Assembly: GCA_003388555.1 (NCBI GenBank)
Contig: QQVD01000023.1
Span: 1-64,000 of the forward strand
Source of the DNA: Acidobacteriota bacterium
Lineage (GTDB): Bacteria > Acidobacteriota > Thermoanaerobaculia > Multivoradales > Multivoraceae
Length of the DNA: 64,000 nucleotides
Direction: 5' to 3'
The notes below the pieces were generated by a model that had not been told where the DNA came from, searched no databases, and saw nothing but the letters and a program-made list of their open reading frames with translations. Below, piece after piece: positions 34,627 to 45,822 of the stretch. A program made the position numbers and the translations under genes. Within the stretch, counting starts at the first letter, position 1. Each line of letters begins with the position of its first letter.

Positions 34627-34826
34627 CGATCACGCTTCCGCTGCTCTTTGTAGTCGTAGTCCTCGTCGTAGTCGATGGTCCCGAAGAGATCGAGGACGTG
34701 CTTCTGTTTGCGGCGCCGGACGTACTCCTCCAGGGCTTCGGTGACCGTCGCCTTCTTGGTCTTCCTCTTGCCCACGCGGTGAGCCTCTTCCAGAAGCTCC
34801 GGATCGATCGCGAGATTGGTGGCCAC
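34623..34826 (-). CDS. vapB: VapB-like antitoxin
   Basis: A 67-aa antitoxin of the DUF2191/ribbon-helix-helix VapB type: ATNLAIDPELLEEAHRVGKR, then KATVTEALEEYVRRRKQK and an acidic, Tyr-rich tail (YDEDYDYKEQ) that would bind VapC. GTG 34826 was chosen for GGGAGG seven bases upstream. On the minus strand a GATAGT -10-like hexamer (34862-34857) lies about 30 bases upstream. Confidence 0.88.
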   Translation of the reverse strand: MATNLAIDPELLEEAHRVGKRKTKKATVTEALEEYVRRRKQKHVLDLFGTIDYDEDYDYKEQRKRDR

Positions 34827-35050
34827 GACACACCTCCCTACACAGAGCGCCACACACTATCACGGGTGGTGCGTCAGCAGAGGTGACGCCGTGGCGCCGT
34901 GCTCGAGGCAGGGACCATGGCGCTGCCATCACTTGCAGCCGCGAAGCCCGAAGAACCCGGCCAGGCCCTGAGGGGGTCGCGGGTCGAGGTTCGTTCCAAC
35001 CGAGGAACCCAGCGCCCCTCGGGGCGCATCAACCTCGAAGGAAACGAACC

Positions 35051-35821
35051 ATGAGACTCTCGATAGCACCAAGATCCCTTTCCACGCTGCTCGCTGCCGC
35101 CGTTCTGACCCTCACCACGCTGCTGGCCGCGGTGGCTCCCGCCCTCGCCGAGGGCAGCGGCCCCTCCCCGGTCCTGATGGTGATCTCGAACCAGGACTTC
35201 TGGTACCAGGACTACGCCGACACACGATCGTCGCTCGAAGCCGCCGGGCTCGAGGTGGTCGTCGCCGCCAGCACCACCAGGCCTGGCGCGTCGCGGCCCA
35301 CCGTGGTGCCGGACATCGCACTCGCCGACGTGCGGGCCGAGGACTACTCGGCGATCGTCTTCAGTGGGGGCTGGGGGATGGCCCAGTACCAGTACGGCTT
35401 CGAGGGCACCTACCACGACGCCGCCCTGCACGATCCCAGGGCGGCCGCGCTCGCGAACGAGCTGATCGGCGCCTTCGTGGAAGGTGAAAAGCACGTCGCC
35501 GCGATCTGCCACGGAGTCTCGGTGCTCGCCTACGCCCGCGTCGACGGAACGAGCCCGATCGAGGGCCGCACGGTGACCGGCTGGAACGGTGCCGCACCGG
35601 GATTCGAGCTCGGCGGTCAGAGCTACCCGGCCGGCACGGTGCCGGCGCGCTGGCAGGTCGAATCACAGGGCGCCGACATGCCGCTCTCGGCCGCGATCGG
35701 AGATCCTCAGACGGTGGCGGACGACGTGATCGTCGACGGCAACATCATCACCGCCGAGAACTACGACTCGGCCTGGGTCTTCGCCAGGACGCTCGCGCGC
35801 GCCCTCAGGGCCGGGCGTTAG
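35051..35821 (+). CDS. Exported DJ-1/PfpI-family protein
   Basis: A 256-aa protein with a clear signal peptide (TLLAAAVLTLTTLLAAVAPALA), so periplasmic. The DJ-1/PfpI glutamine-amidotransferase-like fold shows PVLMVISNQDFWYQDY, AIVFSGGWGM and the nucleophile elbow VAAICHGVSVLA with Cys; a Glu-like partner may be in the first strand region. Members include glyoxalase III, chaperones and amidases. AAGGAAAC precedes the ATG. A strong hairpin follows the gene at 35852. The specific activity is unknown. Confidence 0.88.
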   Translation: MRLSIAPRSLSTLLAAAVLTLTTLLAAVAPALAEGSGPSPVLMVISNQDFWYQDYADTRSSLEAAGLEVVVAASTTRPGASRPTVVPDIALADVRAEDYSAIVFSGGWGMAQYQYGFEGTYHDAALHDPRAAALANELIGAFVEGEKHVAAICHGVSVLAYARVDGTSPIEGRTVTGWNGAAPGFELGGQSYPAGTVPARWQVESQGADMPLSAAIGDPQTVADDVIVDGNIITAENYDSAWVFARTLARALRAGR

Positions 35822-35851
35822 ACGACCTCGCGCGGGGGTCACCGGGGTGTC

Positions 35852-35876
35852 GGCTGCCGGGGACTCCCCGGCAGCC
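35852..35876 (+). terminator. Terminator-like hairpin after the DJ-1/PfpI gene
   Basis: A perfect 11-bp stem GGCTGCCGGGG / CCCCGGCAGCC with an ACT loop, 31 bases after the stop. No T-run is present. The rest of the gap to 36052 shows nothing. Confidence 0.6.
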
Positions 35877-36052
35877 GAGTTCCGAGAGCTCGGTTCCCGG
35901 CCATGTCGCCGGCTCCGCGATCGTCGAGTGCCCGAGGCGCCCCGCCGCGCACGGTCCAGGCCGTCGCGCGACGGGGCGCTCTCGTGCCGACGCCGAGACT
36001 CTCGGAGACGCTCGGAGGTCGGGAGCCCAGTCCTCTCCGAGGAGCTCGCCCC

Positions 36053-36712
36053 TCAGAGCATCTCGGCCAGCGCCGTCAGGCGATCGCCCCAGAACTCCTT
36101 GCGGCGCTCGATGTCGGCCTGGTCGGCGAGGCCGACGTGCTGTACCGAGATCTGCGTCTTCTCCTCACCCTTGGGCACCAGGTAGACGTGCACCGAGGTG
36201 TCGTCGGGCCAGGTGATGCGCAGCGACCTGTTCTCCTGCCGGGTGCGGATCGTCCAGTCGACGTCGGGCAGCCACCTGCGGCGCTTCCTGCCGTCGACGA
36301 ACGCCGCGTAGACGCCCGCGACCGGAGCCGCGACCGTCTTGCTCTTCGAGCCTTCGAAGGTCTTGTCGGTCCGCCTCTGGCCGACCGCCCGCAGGCCGCG
36401 GATGCGCTCGTAGCCGACGGTCACCGACTGCGCCCACCAGCCCGAGAAGTCGCCCTGCTCGGCGACCCGCCTGGCGATCTCTGTGTGGGTCATCGAGATC
36501 GCATCCATCGCATCGAGCGTCTGCACCCACTGCTTCCAGGTGCGGCCGGTGCGCGCCTTCACCGTCTCGTCCTTGACGCCCGCCAGCTCGGCGAGGCGCT
36601 CGTCGGGCGGCAGGGTCTGCTTGAGGATCTGCGCCCGGGCAGCCGTGTACGACTCGCCCGTCTTCTCCATCCGCTGACGGATGCGTCGCTTGAGGTCCTT
36701 GTTCTTCGGCAT
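36053..36712 (-). CDS. DUF4287-like plus SRPBCC (AHSA1-type) protein
   Basis: A 219-aa cytoplasmic protein. The N-terminus (MPKNKDLKRRIRQRMEKTGE) is a basic helix. A DUF4287-like segment follows with the typical MTHTEIARRVAEQ then GWWAQSVTVGYERIRGLR and SKSKTV. The C-terminal 85 residues look like an AHSA1/START-type domain (WLPDVDWTIRTRQENRSLRI, then FWGDRLTAL). Function is unknown. Start 36712 has AAGGAGA eight bases upstream; the nine residues before it are shadow. Confidence 0.82.
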   Translation of the reverse strand: MPKNKDLKRRIRQRMEKTGESYTAARAQILKQTLPPDERLAELAGVKDETVKARTGRTWKQWVQTLDAMDAISMTHTEIARRVAEQGDFSGWWAQSVTVGYERIRGLRAVGQRRTDKTFEGSKSKTVAAPVAGVYAAFVDGRKRRRWLPDVDWTIRTRQENRSLRITWPDDTSVHVYLVPKGEEKTQISVQHVGLADQADIERRKEFWGDRLTALAEML

Positions 36713-37046
36713 CACGGATTCTCCTTCGTGTCGCCGCACCGGTGTCTCGGCTCCCCAGCAGCTCTGACCCCGACGCGGCCCGAATGAGGGTCCGTGTGCA
36801 GATCCGGGAGTGTTCCCCCCTTTGCCTCACCAGGGCCCGATGCTGGGGATGCGGGCCGAAGAGGTTGGGCGTGGATCGAACGCCGTGAAGAGATGGTGCC
36901 CGATCGGGCCGCGGATGGTCAACCTCCTCGGTTCCGGCGACTCGCACGGCTCTTCGCCAGCCGAAGGCGCGGCTGGCGCTCCAGCACCTGGAGGCCGGCC
37001 TCTGCGCACAGGGTTCCCCACGACCGCGTGCTAGCGTGAACTTCCG
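36713..37046. promoter_or_regulatory. Divergent gap; TAGCGT leaderless promoter at 37032
   Basis: About 330 bp without a supported gene. On the + strand TAGCGT (37032-37037) ends nine bases before the ATG at 37047, with no ribosome-binding site between. Confidence 0.45.
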
Positions 37047-37259
37047 ATGGGCGAGCGTCGAGAAGCGGGAGAGGAGTTCGAGCCCGCCTGGGGGGCGGAC
37101 GGATGGCCGCGCCCGGTCGAAGGCGGCCTCGACGAGGGGGACGAAGACCTGCTCCGGTCCTGCCTGCGCCTGACGCCTCTCGAGAGACTCCAGCAGCTCG
37201 AGCGCGTCGTCAACGGCCTGCAAAGGATCCGCCGTGTCCGACGAGTTCCGGCCGACTGA
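37047..37259 (+). CDS. Small partner protein of the nucleotidyltransferase cassette
   Basis: A 70-aa protein whose core LRLTPLERLQQLERVVNGLQ matches the 'xTPxERLxxLE' helix found in small proteins encoded just before nucleotidyltransferases. Its 3' end overlaps the next gene by 26 bp, and the ribosome-binding site of that gene (AAAGGA) lies inside it. Probably one half of a toxin-antitoxin or defence-like cassette. The start is leaderless-like. Confidence 0.65.
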   Translation: MGERREAGEEFEPAWGADGWPRPVEGGLDEGDEDLLRSCLRLTPLERLQQLERVVNGLQRIRRVRRVPAD

Positions 37260-37728
37260 TCTCCTGCGGCAGTTGGTCGATCACGACGTCGATTTCGTCA
37301 TCGTCGGCGGCGTCGCCGGCACTCTCGCCGGATCGCCGATCGTCACCAACGACCTCGACGTCGTCTACGCCACCGATCCTCCCAACCTGGCGCGGCTCGT
37401 CGGCCTGCTCAGCGAGATCGACGCCCACTACCACGACCCGGCCGGGAGGCGCGTCCGGCCCGACGCGGAGAAGCTGAGCCGCTTCAAGGTCAGCCTGCTG
37501 ACCACCGAGCTCGGGCGTCTCGACCTGCTGCGCGAGATCGGCGAGGGCTGGGGCTACGGCGAGCTCGTCGAGCGGAGTGTCCAGTATCAGCTCGACGACT
37601 CGGCGATTCTCGCCATCGACCTGGAGACGCTGATCGAAGCGAAGGTCCTGGCAGGCCGCGACAAGGATCTCCACGCTCTGCCGTTCCTGCGACGGTTGCT
37701 GCTCCTCGAGCGCGGGCGTCGGGACTGA
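37234..37728 (+). CDS. Nucleotidyltransferase-fold protein
   Basis: A 164-aa protein with the polymerase-beta-type core VDFVIVGGVAGTLAGSP then TNDLDVVY (GG...DxD with one strongly conserved Asp pair) and a C-terminal DLETLIEAKVLAGRDKDL helix typical of AbiEii/MNT-like and DUF6036-type proteins. Such proteins transfer nucleotides to tRNA or to a partner protein. GTG 37234 has AAAGGA seven bases upstream. It forms a tight pair with the 70-aa gene. Confidence 0.85.
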   Translation: MSDEFRPTDLLRQLVDHDVDFVIVGGVAGTLAGSPIVTNDLDVVYATDPPNLARLVGLLSEIDAHYHDPAGRRVRPDAEKLSRFKVSLLTTELGRLDLLREIGEGWGYGELVERSVQYQLDDSAILAIDLETLIEAKVLAGRDKDLHALPFLRRLLLLERGRRD

Positions 37729-37946
37729 CGGGAACGAGAACTGATGAGAGCGCGCGTCCGAAGCCGTTAGGTCCCGCGAGGCAAGGCTTCGTCGCCGCGC
37801 TGCCGGACGCAGGTTGGCGTGGACGAGGACCGCGACGCGCTCCTGGCCTCGGTTCGAGCGGATGACGGCCCCGGCTGGAGACTCGACGACCCCACCTCCG
37901 TGACGCGACCGGCGAGCTCGATGCGATGCCGGAGGCGCGGGACGTC

Positions 37947-38534
37947 CTAGCCTGGTGTCTGCCCGTCCCGGGACTCCAAGCCCCTCGTCAACTCCCTGAA
38001 GAGCCACGCCCTGGCCATCGTCCAGTCGCGTTTGACGGTGATCTCCGAGACCTCGAGGACCACCGCGATCTCCTCGATGGAGAGTCCGCCGAAGTAGCGC
38101 AGCTCGACGACCCGCGCCTGGCGCTCATCCTGTTGCTCCAAACGCTCGAGCGCCTGGTGCGCGAGGAGGACGTCGGTCTGGTGGCTCGCCGGCGCTCCGT
38201 GGGCGTCCTCGAGGGGGATCCGCAGGACGTCGCCGCCGCGTTTGGCCGCACCGCGGGTGCGGGCGTGGTCGACCAGGATCCGTCGCATCAGCCGGGCGGA
38301 GACGCCGAAGAACTGGGCCCGGTTCCGAAAATGCGCCCGGCGCTGGTCGACGAGCTTCAGGAAGGCCTCGTGCACCAGGGCGGTGGGCTGCAACGTGTGC
38401 GAGCCGCGCTCACGTGCGAGCTGGGCGCTCGCCCGCTGCTTGAGCTCGGCGTAGACCAGCGGCAGGAGGCGATCGAGCGCCTCTCGGTCGCCGTCACTCC
38501 ACGCCAGGAGCAGCTCGGTCACCCCCTCCGCCAC
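37947..38534 (-). CDS. ECF-type sigma factor (PF07638 group)
   Basis: A 195-aa sigma factor of the sigma-70_ECF group common in Acidobacteriota and Planctomycetota. Region 2 contains LQPTALVHEAFLKLVDQ, then FFGVSARLMRRILVDHARTR; region 4 contains QARVVELRYFGGLSIEEIAV and SEITVKRDWTMARAWLF. This group is usually linked to Ser/Thr kinases rather than anti-sigma factors, and a kinase lies 1.8 kb away. GTG 38534 has GGAGG six bases upstream. Three 14-bp repeats lie 77-118 bases upstream of the start. Confidence 0.93.
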   Translation of the reverse strand: MAEGVTELLLAWSDGDREALDRLLPLVYAELKQRASAQLARERGSHTLQPTALVHEAFLKLVDQRRAHFRNRAQFFGVSARLMRRILVDHARTRGAAKRGGDVLRIPLEDAHGAPASHQTDVLLAHQALERLEQQDERQARVVELRYFGGLSIEEIAVVLEVSEITVKRDWTMARAWLFRELTRGLESRDGQTPG

Positions 38535-38610
38535 TTCACTCCTCCCACGGCCTCTCTCGATTCGGAGCCGTCGTCTCTCGCCCTCAGGGGAAAGGACGGC
38601 CAACCTCCAC

Positions 38611-38652
38611 GCTGCTACCGGAAGGCTGCTACCGGAAGGCTGCTACCGGAAG
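38611..38652. repeat. Three perfect 14-bp direct repeats upstream of sigma gene
   Basis: GCTGCTACCGGAAG occurs three times without spacing (38611-38624, 38625-38638, 38639-38652). It sits in the promoter region of the ECF sigma gene, where such iterations could be activator sites or a slippage array. The remaining 38535-38901 interval holds no other feature. Confidence 0.93.
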
Positions 38653-38901
38653 CGACGAGGTCCCCTCTCGGACTTCGAGCGAGGGAGCGAGATCGGTTGT
38701 ATCAGCTGTCGGCCATGGCGTCGGTCGGTCGGCAGGACGCCTGGGGACGCGGGTGATACCTGGGCGCCGCGGATTCCGCGTCTCATGGTGAGGCCGCCTC
38801 GGCCGGCTGCGCCCGACCCCGAGCTCTCGGCGAGGGTCGAGAGGAACGCTTCGCAGCCCTCTCTCGACGGCCGCCGGACGACACCCGACAGGAGGAACCC
38901 G

Positions 38902-40305
38902 ATGTCTCGATACCGCAGCGTCCCAGCAGACCCGTGCACACGACCCGCCCCTCAGCCCCCGCGACCCTGGATTGCGGGCCTTCTGACCGCCGCCGCGCTC
39001 TGCCTCTCGACGCCGCCAACCGGCTTGGCGAGCACCCCACTTGCCGGGCAGTTCCAGGTCAATACCGTGACCGCGAGCGCACAGCAGCAGGCCGAGGTGG
39101 CGTCCGACGGCGCCGGCAACTTCGTCGTCGTCTGGGAGAGCTACGCTTCGGCGGGGACCGACACCGATGCCCGCTCGATCCAGGCGCGGCTGTATGGCGC
39201 CGGCGGCAGCCCGATCGGGGCCGAGTTCCAGGTCAACACCTCCACGACGGGCGAGCAGAGGGCCCCGGCGGTGGCGAGGAACTCGAGCGGCGCCTTCGTC
39301 GTCGTCTGGGAGAGCAACCACTCGGCGTCGGACTACAACATCATCGCCCAGCGCTACACCGCGGCCGGTGTGAAGGTTGGCTCCGAGCTGCTCGTCAACA
39401 GCGCGTTCACCGCCGGTGTGCAGGAGGAGCCGGCGGTCGCGATGGCCGACAACGGCGACTTCGTGGTCGTCTGGAGCAGCCCGTCGGGCGCCGGCGGCGA
39501 CCCCGACGCCAGCATCCAGGGCCGACGCTGGCGTGCTTCGACCTCCACCTTCTTCAGCCAGTTCCTGGTCAACGACGTGACGGCCGGTGTCCAGAGCTCG
39601 CCCGCCATCGCGACCGATGGCGGCACGAAGTTCCTGGTCGCATGGGAGACCGCGGCCGCGAGCCAGGACATCGCCATCCGCTACTTCACCGCCGACAACG
39701 TCGACGCCGCGGGACTGATCCCGGACTTTCTCCAGGAGACGGCGAACACGTTCCCGACAGGGCTGCAGCAGGAGCCGGCGGTCGCCATGACCCCGGATGG
39801 CCGGGCGGTGATCGCCTGGGACAGCTTCGGCGCCACGTTCGGCACCGACACCTCGCGCTACTCGGTTCAGGTGCGCCGCCTCGCCGCCGACGGCAGCTTC
39901 GTCGACGGCAACGACGTCCAGGTCAACACCTACGTCGACGACGACCAGCGGGATGCGGCGGTAGCCATGGACGATAGCGGGATCTTCGTCGTCTCCTGGG
40001 AGAGCTTCGGATCCGAGGTCGGCAACGACAGCGACTTCAGTCTCCAGTTCAGGGCCTTCGATCTCGCCGGCTTCGCCATCGACCCGATTGACGTGCAGGC
40101 CAACACCTACACCAGCGGCTACCAGTGGTATCCGGCGGCCGCCTTCGGCTCGAACGGCCGCCTGTTCGTGGGCTGGGAGAGCAACGGCAGCCTGGGTACG
40201 GACAACAACGGCTTCAGCGTCCAGGGCCGCCTCTACGACGTTTTCATCTTCGCCGACGGCTTCGAGATCGGAGACACATCGAGGTGGTCGTCGGTCGCAC
40301 CGTAG
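38902..40305 (+). CDS. Secreted propeller-like repeat protein with C-terminal DGFExGD tag
   Basis: A 467-aa exported protein: signal peptide (PWIAGLLTAAALCLSTPPTGLAS), then seven or so repeats of about 60 residues with the theme FQVNTxTxGxQxxPAVAMxx-GxFVVVWES, as in large surface beta-propellers. It ends in FADGFEIGDTSRWSSVAP, the tail shared by four other secreted proteins in this window. ATG 38902 has AGGAGG six bases upstream. It lies between the ECF sigma gene and the first Ser/Thr kinase. No catalytic motif is seen; adhesion or a structural role is possible. Confidence 0.88.
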   Translation: MSRYRSVPADPCTRPAPQPPRPWIAGLLTAAALCLSTPPTGLASTPLAGQFQVNTVTASAQQQAEVASDGAGNFVVVWESYASAGTDTDARSIQARLYGAGGSPIGAEFQVNTSTTGEQRAPAVARNSSGAFVVVWESNHSASDYNIIAQRYTAAGVKVGSELLVNSAFTAGVQEEPAVAMADNGDFVVVWSSPSGAGGDPDASIQGRRWRASTSTFFSQFLVNDVTAGVQSSPAIATDGGTKFLVAWETAAASQDIAIRYFTADNVDAAGLIPDFLQETANTFPTGLQQEPAVAMTPDGRAVIAWDSFGATFGTDTSRYSVQVRRLAADGSFVDGNDVQVNTYVDDDQRDAAVAMDDSGIFVVSWESFGSEVGNDSDFSLQFRAFDLAGFAIDPIDVQANTYTSGYQWYPAAAFGSNGRLFVGWESNGSLGTDNNGFSVQGRLYDVFIFADGFEIGDTSRWSSVAP

Positions 40306-40369
40306 GTGAGATACCGGTGCGCGGCTCGAAGATCCGGGAAGCCGCGGCTTCGCCCGCCTTCCCCGGGCT

Positions 40370-42802
<2,433 letters not shown>

Positions 42803-43176
42803 GTCGTCGGCCTCCCTTCGCGCTCATGCTGAGTGACCAGGGGCTTCGTGCGCAAGACGGCTGAGCCGGCGATGTGCCTTCAACCCGCCCATCGGGCCGA
42901 TGGATCGGCGATGGCCGGGGCGGACGGCTGGGACTGTGGCGAGCTCGTGGGGCGTAGCGGGGAGTCCCAGACCAGGGCAGGAATCTTGCGCCGCTCTGCG
43001 ATGTGCCTCGGAGCTGCGGCGTGGGTCCGTGATGCGTCGAAAACCACACCCAGGCCTCAGACCGCGGCGCGCCGCCTGCGCCGCGCTCGCCTCGCACCAT
43101 CGGACCGCACGTCACTCTTCGTCGCCGCCGACGCTGTCCGAGGCTCCGGCTGTGACGGTGAATCGAGGCTCCGCCC
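42803..43176. other. 374-bp intergenic region
   Basis: Upstream region of the kinase gene, between it and the FG-GAP gene on the same strand. I see no ORF with credible codon use, no RNA gene and no clear repeat. Confidence 0.4.
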
Positions 43177-44829
43177 CTACGGCACCACCGAGCTCCAGAC
43201 CAGCGCGTTGCCGGCCTCGAATCCGTCGCTGAACAGCAGCTGCGCGGCGTAGAGCACCTGCACCGCGCCGGCGTCGCTCTGCCCGACGCCGCGGCGGGAG
43301 AAGACGTGGGCGTCGGGCGCGGCGATCGCCAGGTCGTCGAAGCCGTCGCCGTCGAAGTCGCCGGCCGCCAGGGCGTAGCCGAACTGCGCCCGCGATCGGG
43401 GCGGCCCCGGCGGCTGCTCGTGGGAGCCGGAGTGGGCGTTGGTCCAGCGGTTGGTGAAGGGAGCGAAGCCGACGACGTCCCGGGTCGAGGGATGGCTGAT
43501 GTGCACCATGCCGTGGCTCTGGGCGATGAAGCCGGGCACGTGCTCGCCCGGGCTGGCCAGGACGGCCTCCTCTCTGCCCGGGGCGCCGCCGAAGTCGCCG
43601 GTCGCCATCGCCCAGCCGAAGAGATCGTCCTCCTCCAGGACCTCTCCGACCGTGCCCTGGTGGATGAAGGTCCCCATCCCGAGGGGCTGGAACAGGCTGA
43701 ACAGGTTGACCCGCCCGATCCCGTCGCTGGCGAGGGGCGCGCTGGCCAGGACGATGCAGTCGTCGGGGGGCGCCGACACCTCTCCGCTGGCGAGCGAGAA
43801 GCCCATGCCCTCTCCCTCCGGTCCGTACCGGGCGGCCTGCGGCAGGCTGCCGGGATCGGGATGGTCGGTCGGCAGGACTCCGGCCGCGGTGCTGGCGAAG
43901 AAGTGCACGACCCCGTTGTCGAGCTCGGGCTCCTCGTCTTCGCCGCTGGCCGACACGATCAGGTCGTCGATGCCGTCGCCGTCGAGATCGCAGATCTCGG
44001 TCGCGGTGCCGAAGCGATCGTTCACCTCCGCGGTCTCGTCCACCGCACCGAGGCCCTGGTTGATCAGCTGCCGCCAGCCGGTAGGGGCATCGAAGGCGCC
44101 ACGCAGGCCGTCGGGTCCGCCGGGCAGCAGCCACACCGCGCCAGCACTCGCGAGACTGCCGATCGCCTCGCCGAAGCCGCCGATCGCGAGGTCGTCGAAG
44201 CCGTCTCCGTTGAGATCCCCGGTGGCCAGCGAGCTGCCGAAGTGGTCGAGGGCCTCGACCCCGTCGGAGATGTCGGGATCGGCTTGCGACCAGCGCCGCG
44301 CGAGGCTGAGCTCGGGCCCGCCGGGTCCTCCCGGTATCTCCCACACGGCGCCGACGTCGTCGAGGCCGCCCTGGTCGACCTCGGGCACGCCGATCGCCAG
44401 GTCGTCGCAGCCGTCGCCGTCGAAGTCGCCGACCGCGAGCACCTTGCCGAACTCAGCGCTGGAGGTCGACACGGCGCCGAAGAGGTCGCCTTCGGTGATC
44501 GTGCGCGCGTCGGCGAAGGTGAGACCGGCGACGCCGCCGAAGAGCACGTGCACGGTGCCGGCGCGCACCAGCGAGTTGTTCACCCCGAGACTCTCGAGCG
44601 GCACGCCGACGATCAGGTCGTCGAAGCCGTCGCAGTCGAGATCGCCGCTCGCCAGGGCGCGACCGAAGCGATCCCCCTGCTCGGCGTCCTCGCCGGGGAA
44701 CGGCACCTGGTCGATCCACTGGGTGCGGTGGGCGTCGAAGAGCTGGGCTCTGGCGCCGGTCGGCAGCAGCAGTGCGGCGGGCAACAGGCACGAGATGATG
44801 GCGGGGAGCAGGCGACCGTTGGAGGGCAT
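43177..44829 (-). CDS. Secreted FG-GAP (integrin-like) propeller with DGFExGN tag
   Basis: A 550-aa exported protein. Signal peptide (LLPAIISCLLPAALLLPTGARA), then about seven FG-GAP blades, each with FG...ALASGDLDCDGFDDLIVGVP-type sequence in which D-x-D-x-D-G-x-D-D loops bind calcium. It ends FSDGFEAGNALVWSSVVP, the diverged version of the tag. Probably a surface or extracellular adhesin-like propeller. It lies upstream of the kinase gene on the same strand. Confidence 0.92.
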   Translation of the reverse strand: MPSNGRLLPAIISCLLPAALLLPTGARAQLFDAHRTQWIDQVPFPGEDAEQGDRFGRALASGDLDCDGFDDLIVGVPLESLGVNNSLVRAGTVHVLFGGVAGLTFADARTITEGDLFGAVSTSSAEFGKVLAVGDFDGDGCDDLAIGVPEVDQGGLDDVGAVWEIPGGPGGPELSLARRWSQADPDISDGVEALDHFGSSLATGDLNGDGFDDLAIGGFGEAIGSLASAGAVWLLPGGPDGLRGAFDAPTGWRQLINQGLGAVDETAEVNDRFGTATEICDLDGDGIDDLIVSASGEDEEPELDNGVVHFFASTAAGVLPTDHPDPGSLPQAARYGPEGEGMGFSLASGEVSAPPDDCIVLASAPLASDGIGRVNLFSLFQPLGMGTFIHQGTVGEVLEEDDLFGWAMATGDFGGAPGREEAVLASPGEHVPGFIAQSHGMVHISHPSTRDVVGFAPFTNRWTNAHSGSHEQPPGPPRSRAQFGYALAAGDFDGDGFDDLAIAAPDAHVFSRRGVGQSDAGAVQVLYAAQLLFSDGFEAGNALVWSSVVP

Positions 44830-45083
44830 GTCGGTTCCTCGGGCGCGAAGGTGGCGAGGTGGCGAGCGGCCGCGAGGCCGCTTGCCACTTCACACGTCGT
44901 TTCGGAACCGCCGCGCCACGAGGGTGGCAGTGCGCGTGTTGGGTGCTGCCCGCAGCAGTCTCTCGAGAGTCTCTCGAGCGACCTGGCACCTCCCGAACGA
45001 GCAACGGGCACTTCCCGAGCCCTCCCGAAGCCTCGGCTCGGGCACCGCTCGATCAAGCGGTCGGCTCTTCTACCCCGAGTGCT

Positions 45084-45497
45084 CTACCTCACCGCCTCGA
45101 CACACTCCGCAAGGCGCACGACCCAGGGAGTGGTGCTGCGCTCCGCCGTCACCAGCGAGGCGTCGAGCTCGAGGGCCAGGGAGATGAAGACCGCGTCGTA
45201 CGCCGTGGCCTGATACTCGAGGGCCGTCGCCAAGAGGTTCCCGCGTGTCGGCTCGAGGGTCTCCAGAGGCGCATCCAGGTGCAGTCGCCAGATCTCCTCG
45301 GCGAGCTCCGGAGCGAGCGCCCGTCGCTTGACATGGGTCCGCAGCACGTTGGCGAGCTCCGCGTAGTGCAGACGCGGCACGATGCCGCGCACCTCACCGT
45401 CGAGCAGTGCGGTCTGCCAATGCCTCGCGTTGCTGGCGAAACTCTCGGGCAGGTACCACGCGACGGTGACGCTGGTATCGAGAACGACCGTCTTCAC
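45084..45497 (-). CDS. vapC: PIN-domain toxin (VapC-like)
   Basis: A 137-aa PIN protein: VLDTSVTVAWY (Asp7), HYAELANVL (Glu), TAYDAVFISLA (Asp). The fourth acidic residue is Glu in LVTAERS instead of the usual Asp, which should still allow metal binding. GTG start overlaps the antitoxin stop by four bases (GTGA). Confidence 0.92.
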   Translation of the reverse strand: MKTVVLDTSVTVAWYLPESFASNARHWQTALLDGEVRGIVPRLHYAELANVLRTHVKRRALAPELAEEIWRLHLDAPLETLEPTRGNLLATALEYQATAYDAVFISLALELDASLVTAERSTTPWVVRLAECVEAVR

Positions 45498-45733
45498 CGT
45501 GAGTCCCGATCACGGCGCACGATCTCCTGGCTGTCGACGTCAGGGCTGAAGTGCTCCAGCTCCTGGCGCACGCGGAGCAGGCGCTCTCGGTAGCTCTCCC
45601 CCTGCGCGGCACGCTTCTTGACCCGGATGAGGGTGGCCAGCGCCTCCTCCACGAGGGCACGCTTCGTCTTGGCTTCGGAGACTTCCATGGCGGCACGCAC
45701 CAGGTCGTCGTCGAGGACGATGTTGGTTCTCAT
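45494..45733 (-). CDS. vapB: VapB-like ribbon-helix-helix antitoxin
   Basis: A 79-aa protein: MRTNIVLDDDLVRAAMEVSE then KTKRALVEEALATLIRVKKR (RHH DNA-binding fold) and an acidic tail for toxin binding. Start 45733 lies just downstream of a perfect palindrome, its probable autoregulatory site. It is coupled to VapC through a 4-bp overlap and follows the ADOP gene by about 90 bp. Confidence 0.92.
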   Translation of the reverse strand: MRTNIVLDDDLVRAAMEVSEAKTKRALVEEALATLIRVKKRAAQGESYRERLLRVRQELEHFSPDVDSQEIVRRDRDSR

Positions 45734-45742
45734 GGCGCCATC

Positions 45743-45759
45743 ATACACCAGAGGTGTAT
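45743..45759. promoter_or_regulatory. VapB operator palindrome
   Basis: ATACACC-AGA-GGTGTAT is a perfect 7+3+7 inverted repeat ten bases upstream of the vapB start. The adjoining sequence (GTGTGTATAGTGATAC) carries partial further copies and, on the minus strand, a CACTATACAC -10-like region. Confidence 0.75.
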
Positions 45760-45822
45760 TCGTGTGTGTATAGTGATACGGCGATCCTCCGTAGGCTCAC
45801 CCGGTTCCTCTCCTGGTGGCCC

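Noticed and set aside
45084-45497. VapC with a missing fourth acidic residue as an inactive toxin
   Set aside because: Asp is replaced by Glu, which can still coordinate metal, and the antitoxin and operator are intact.
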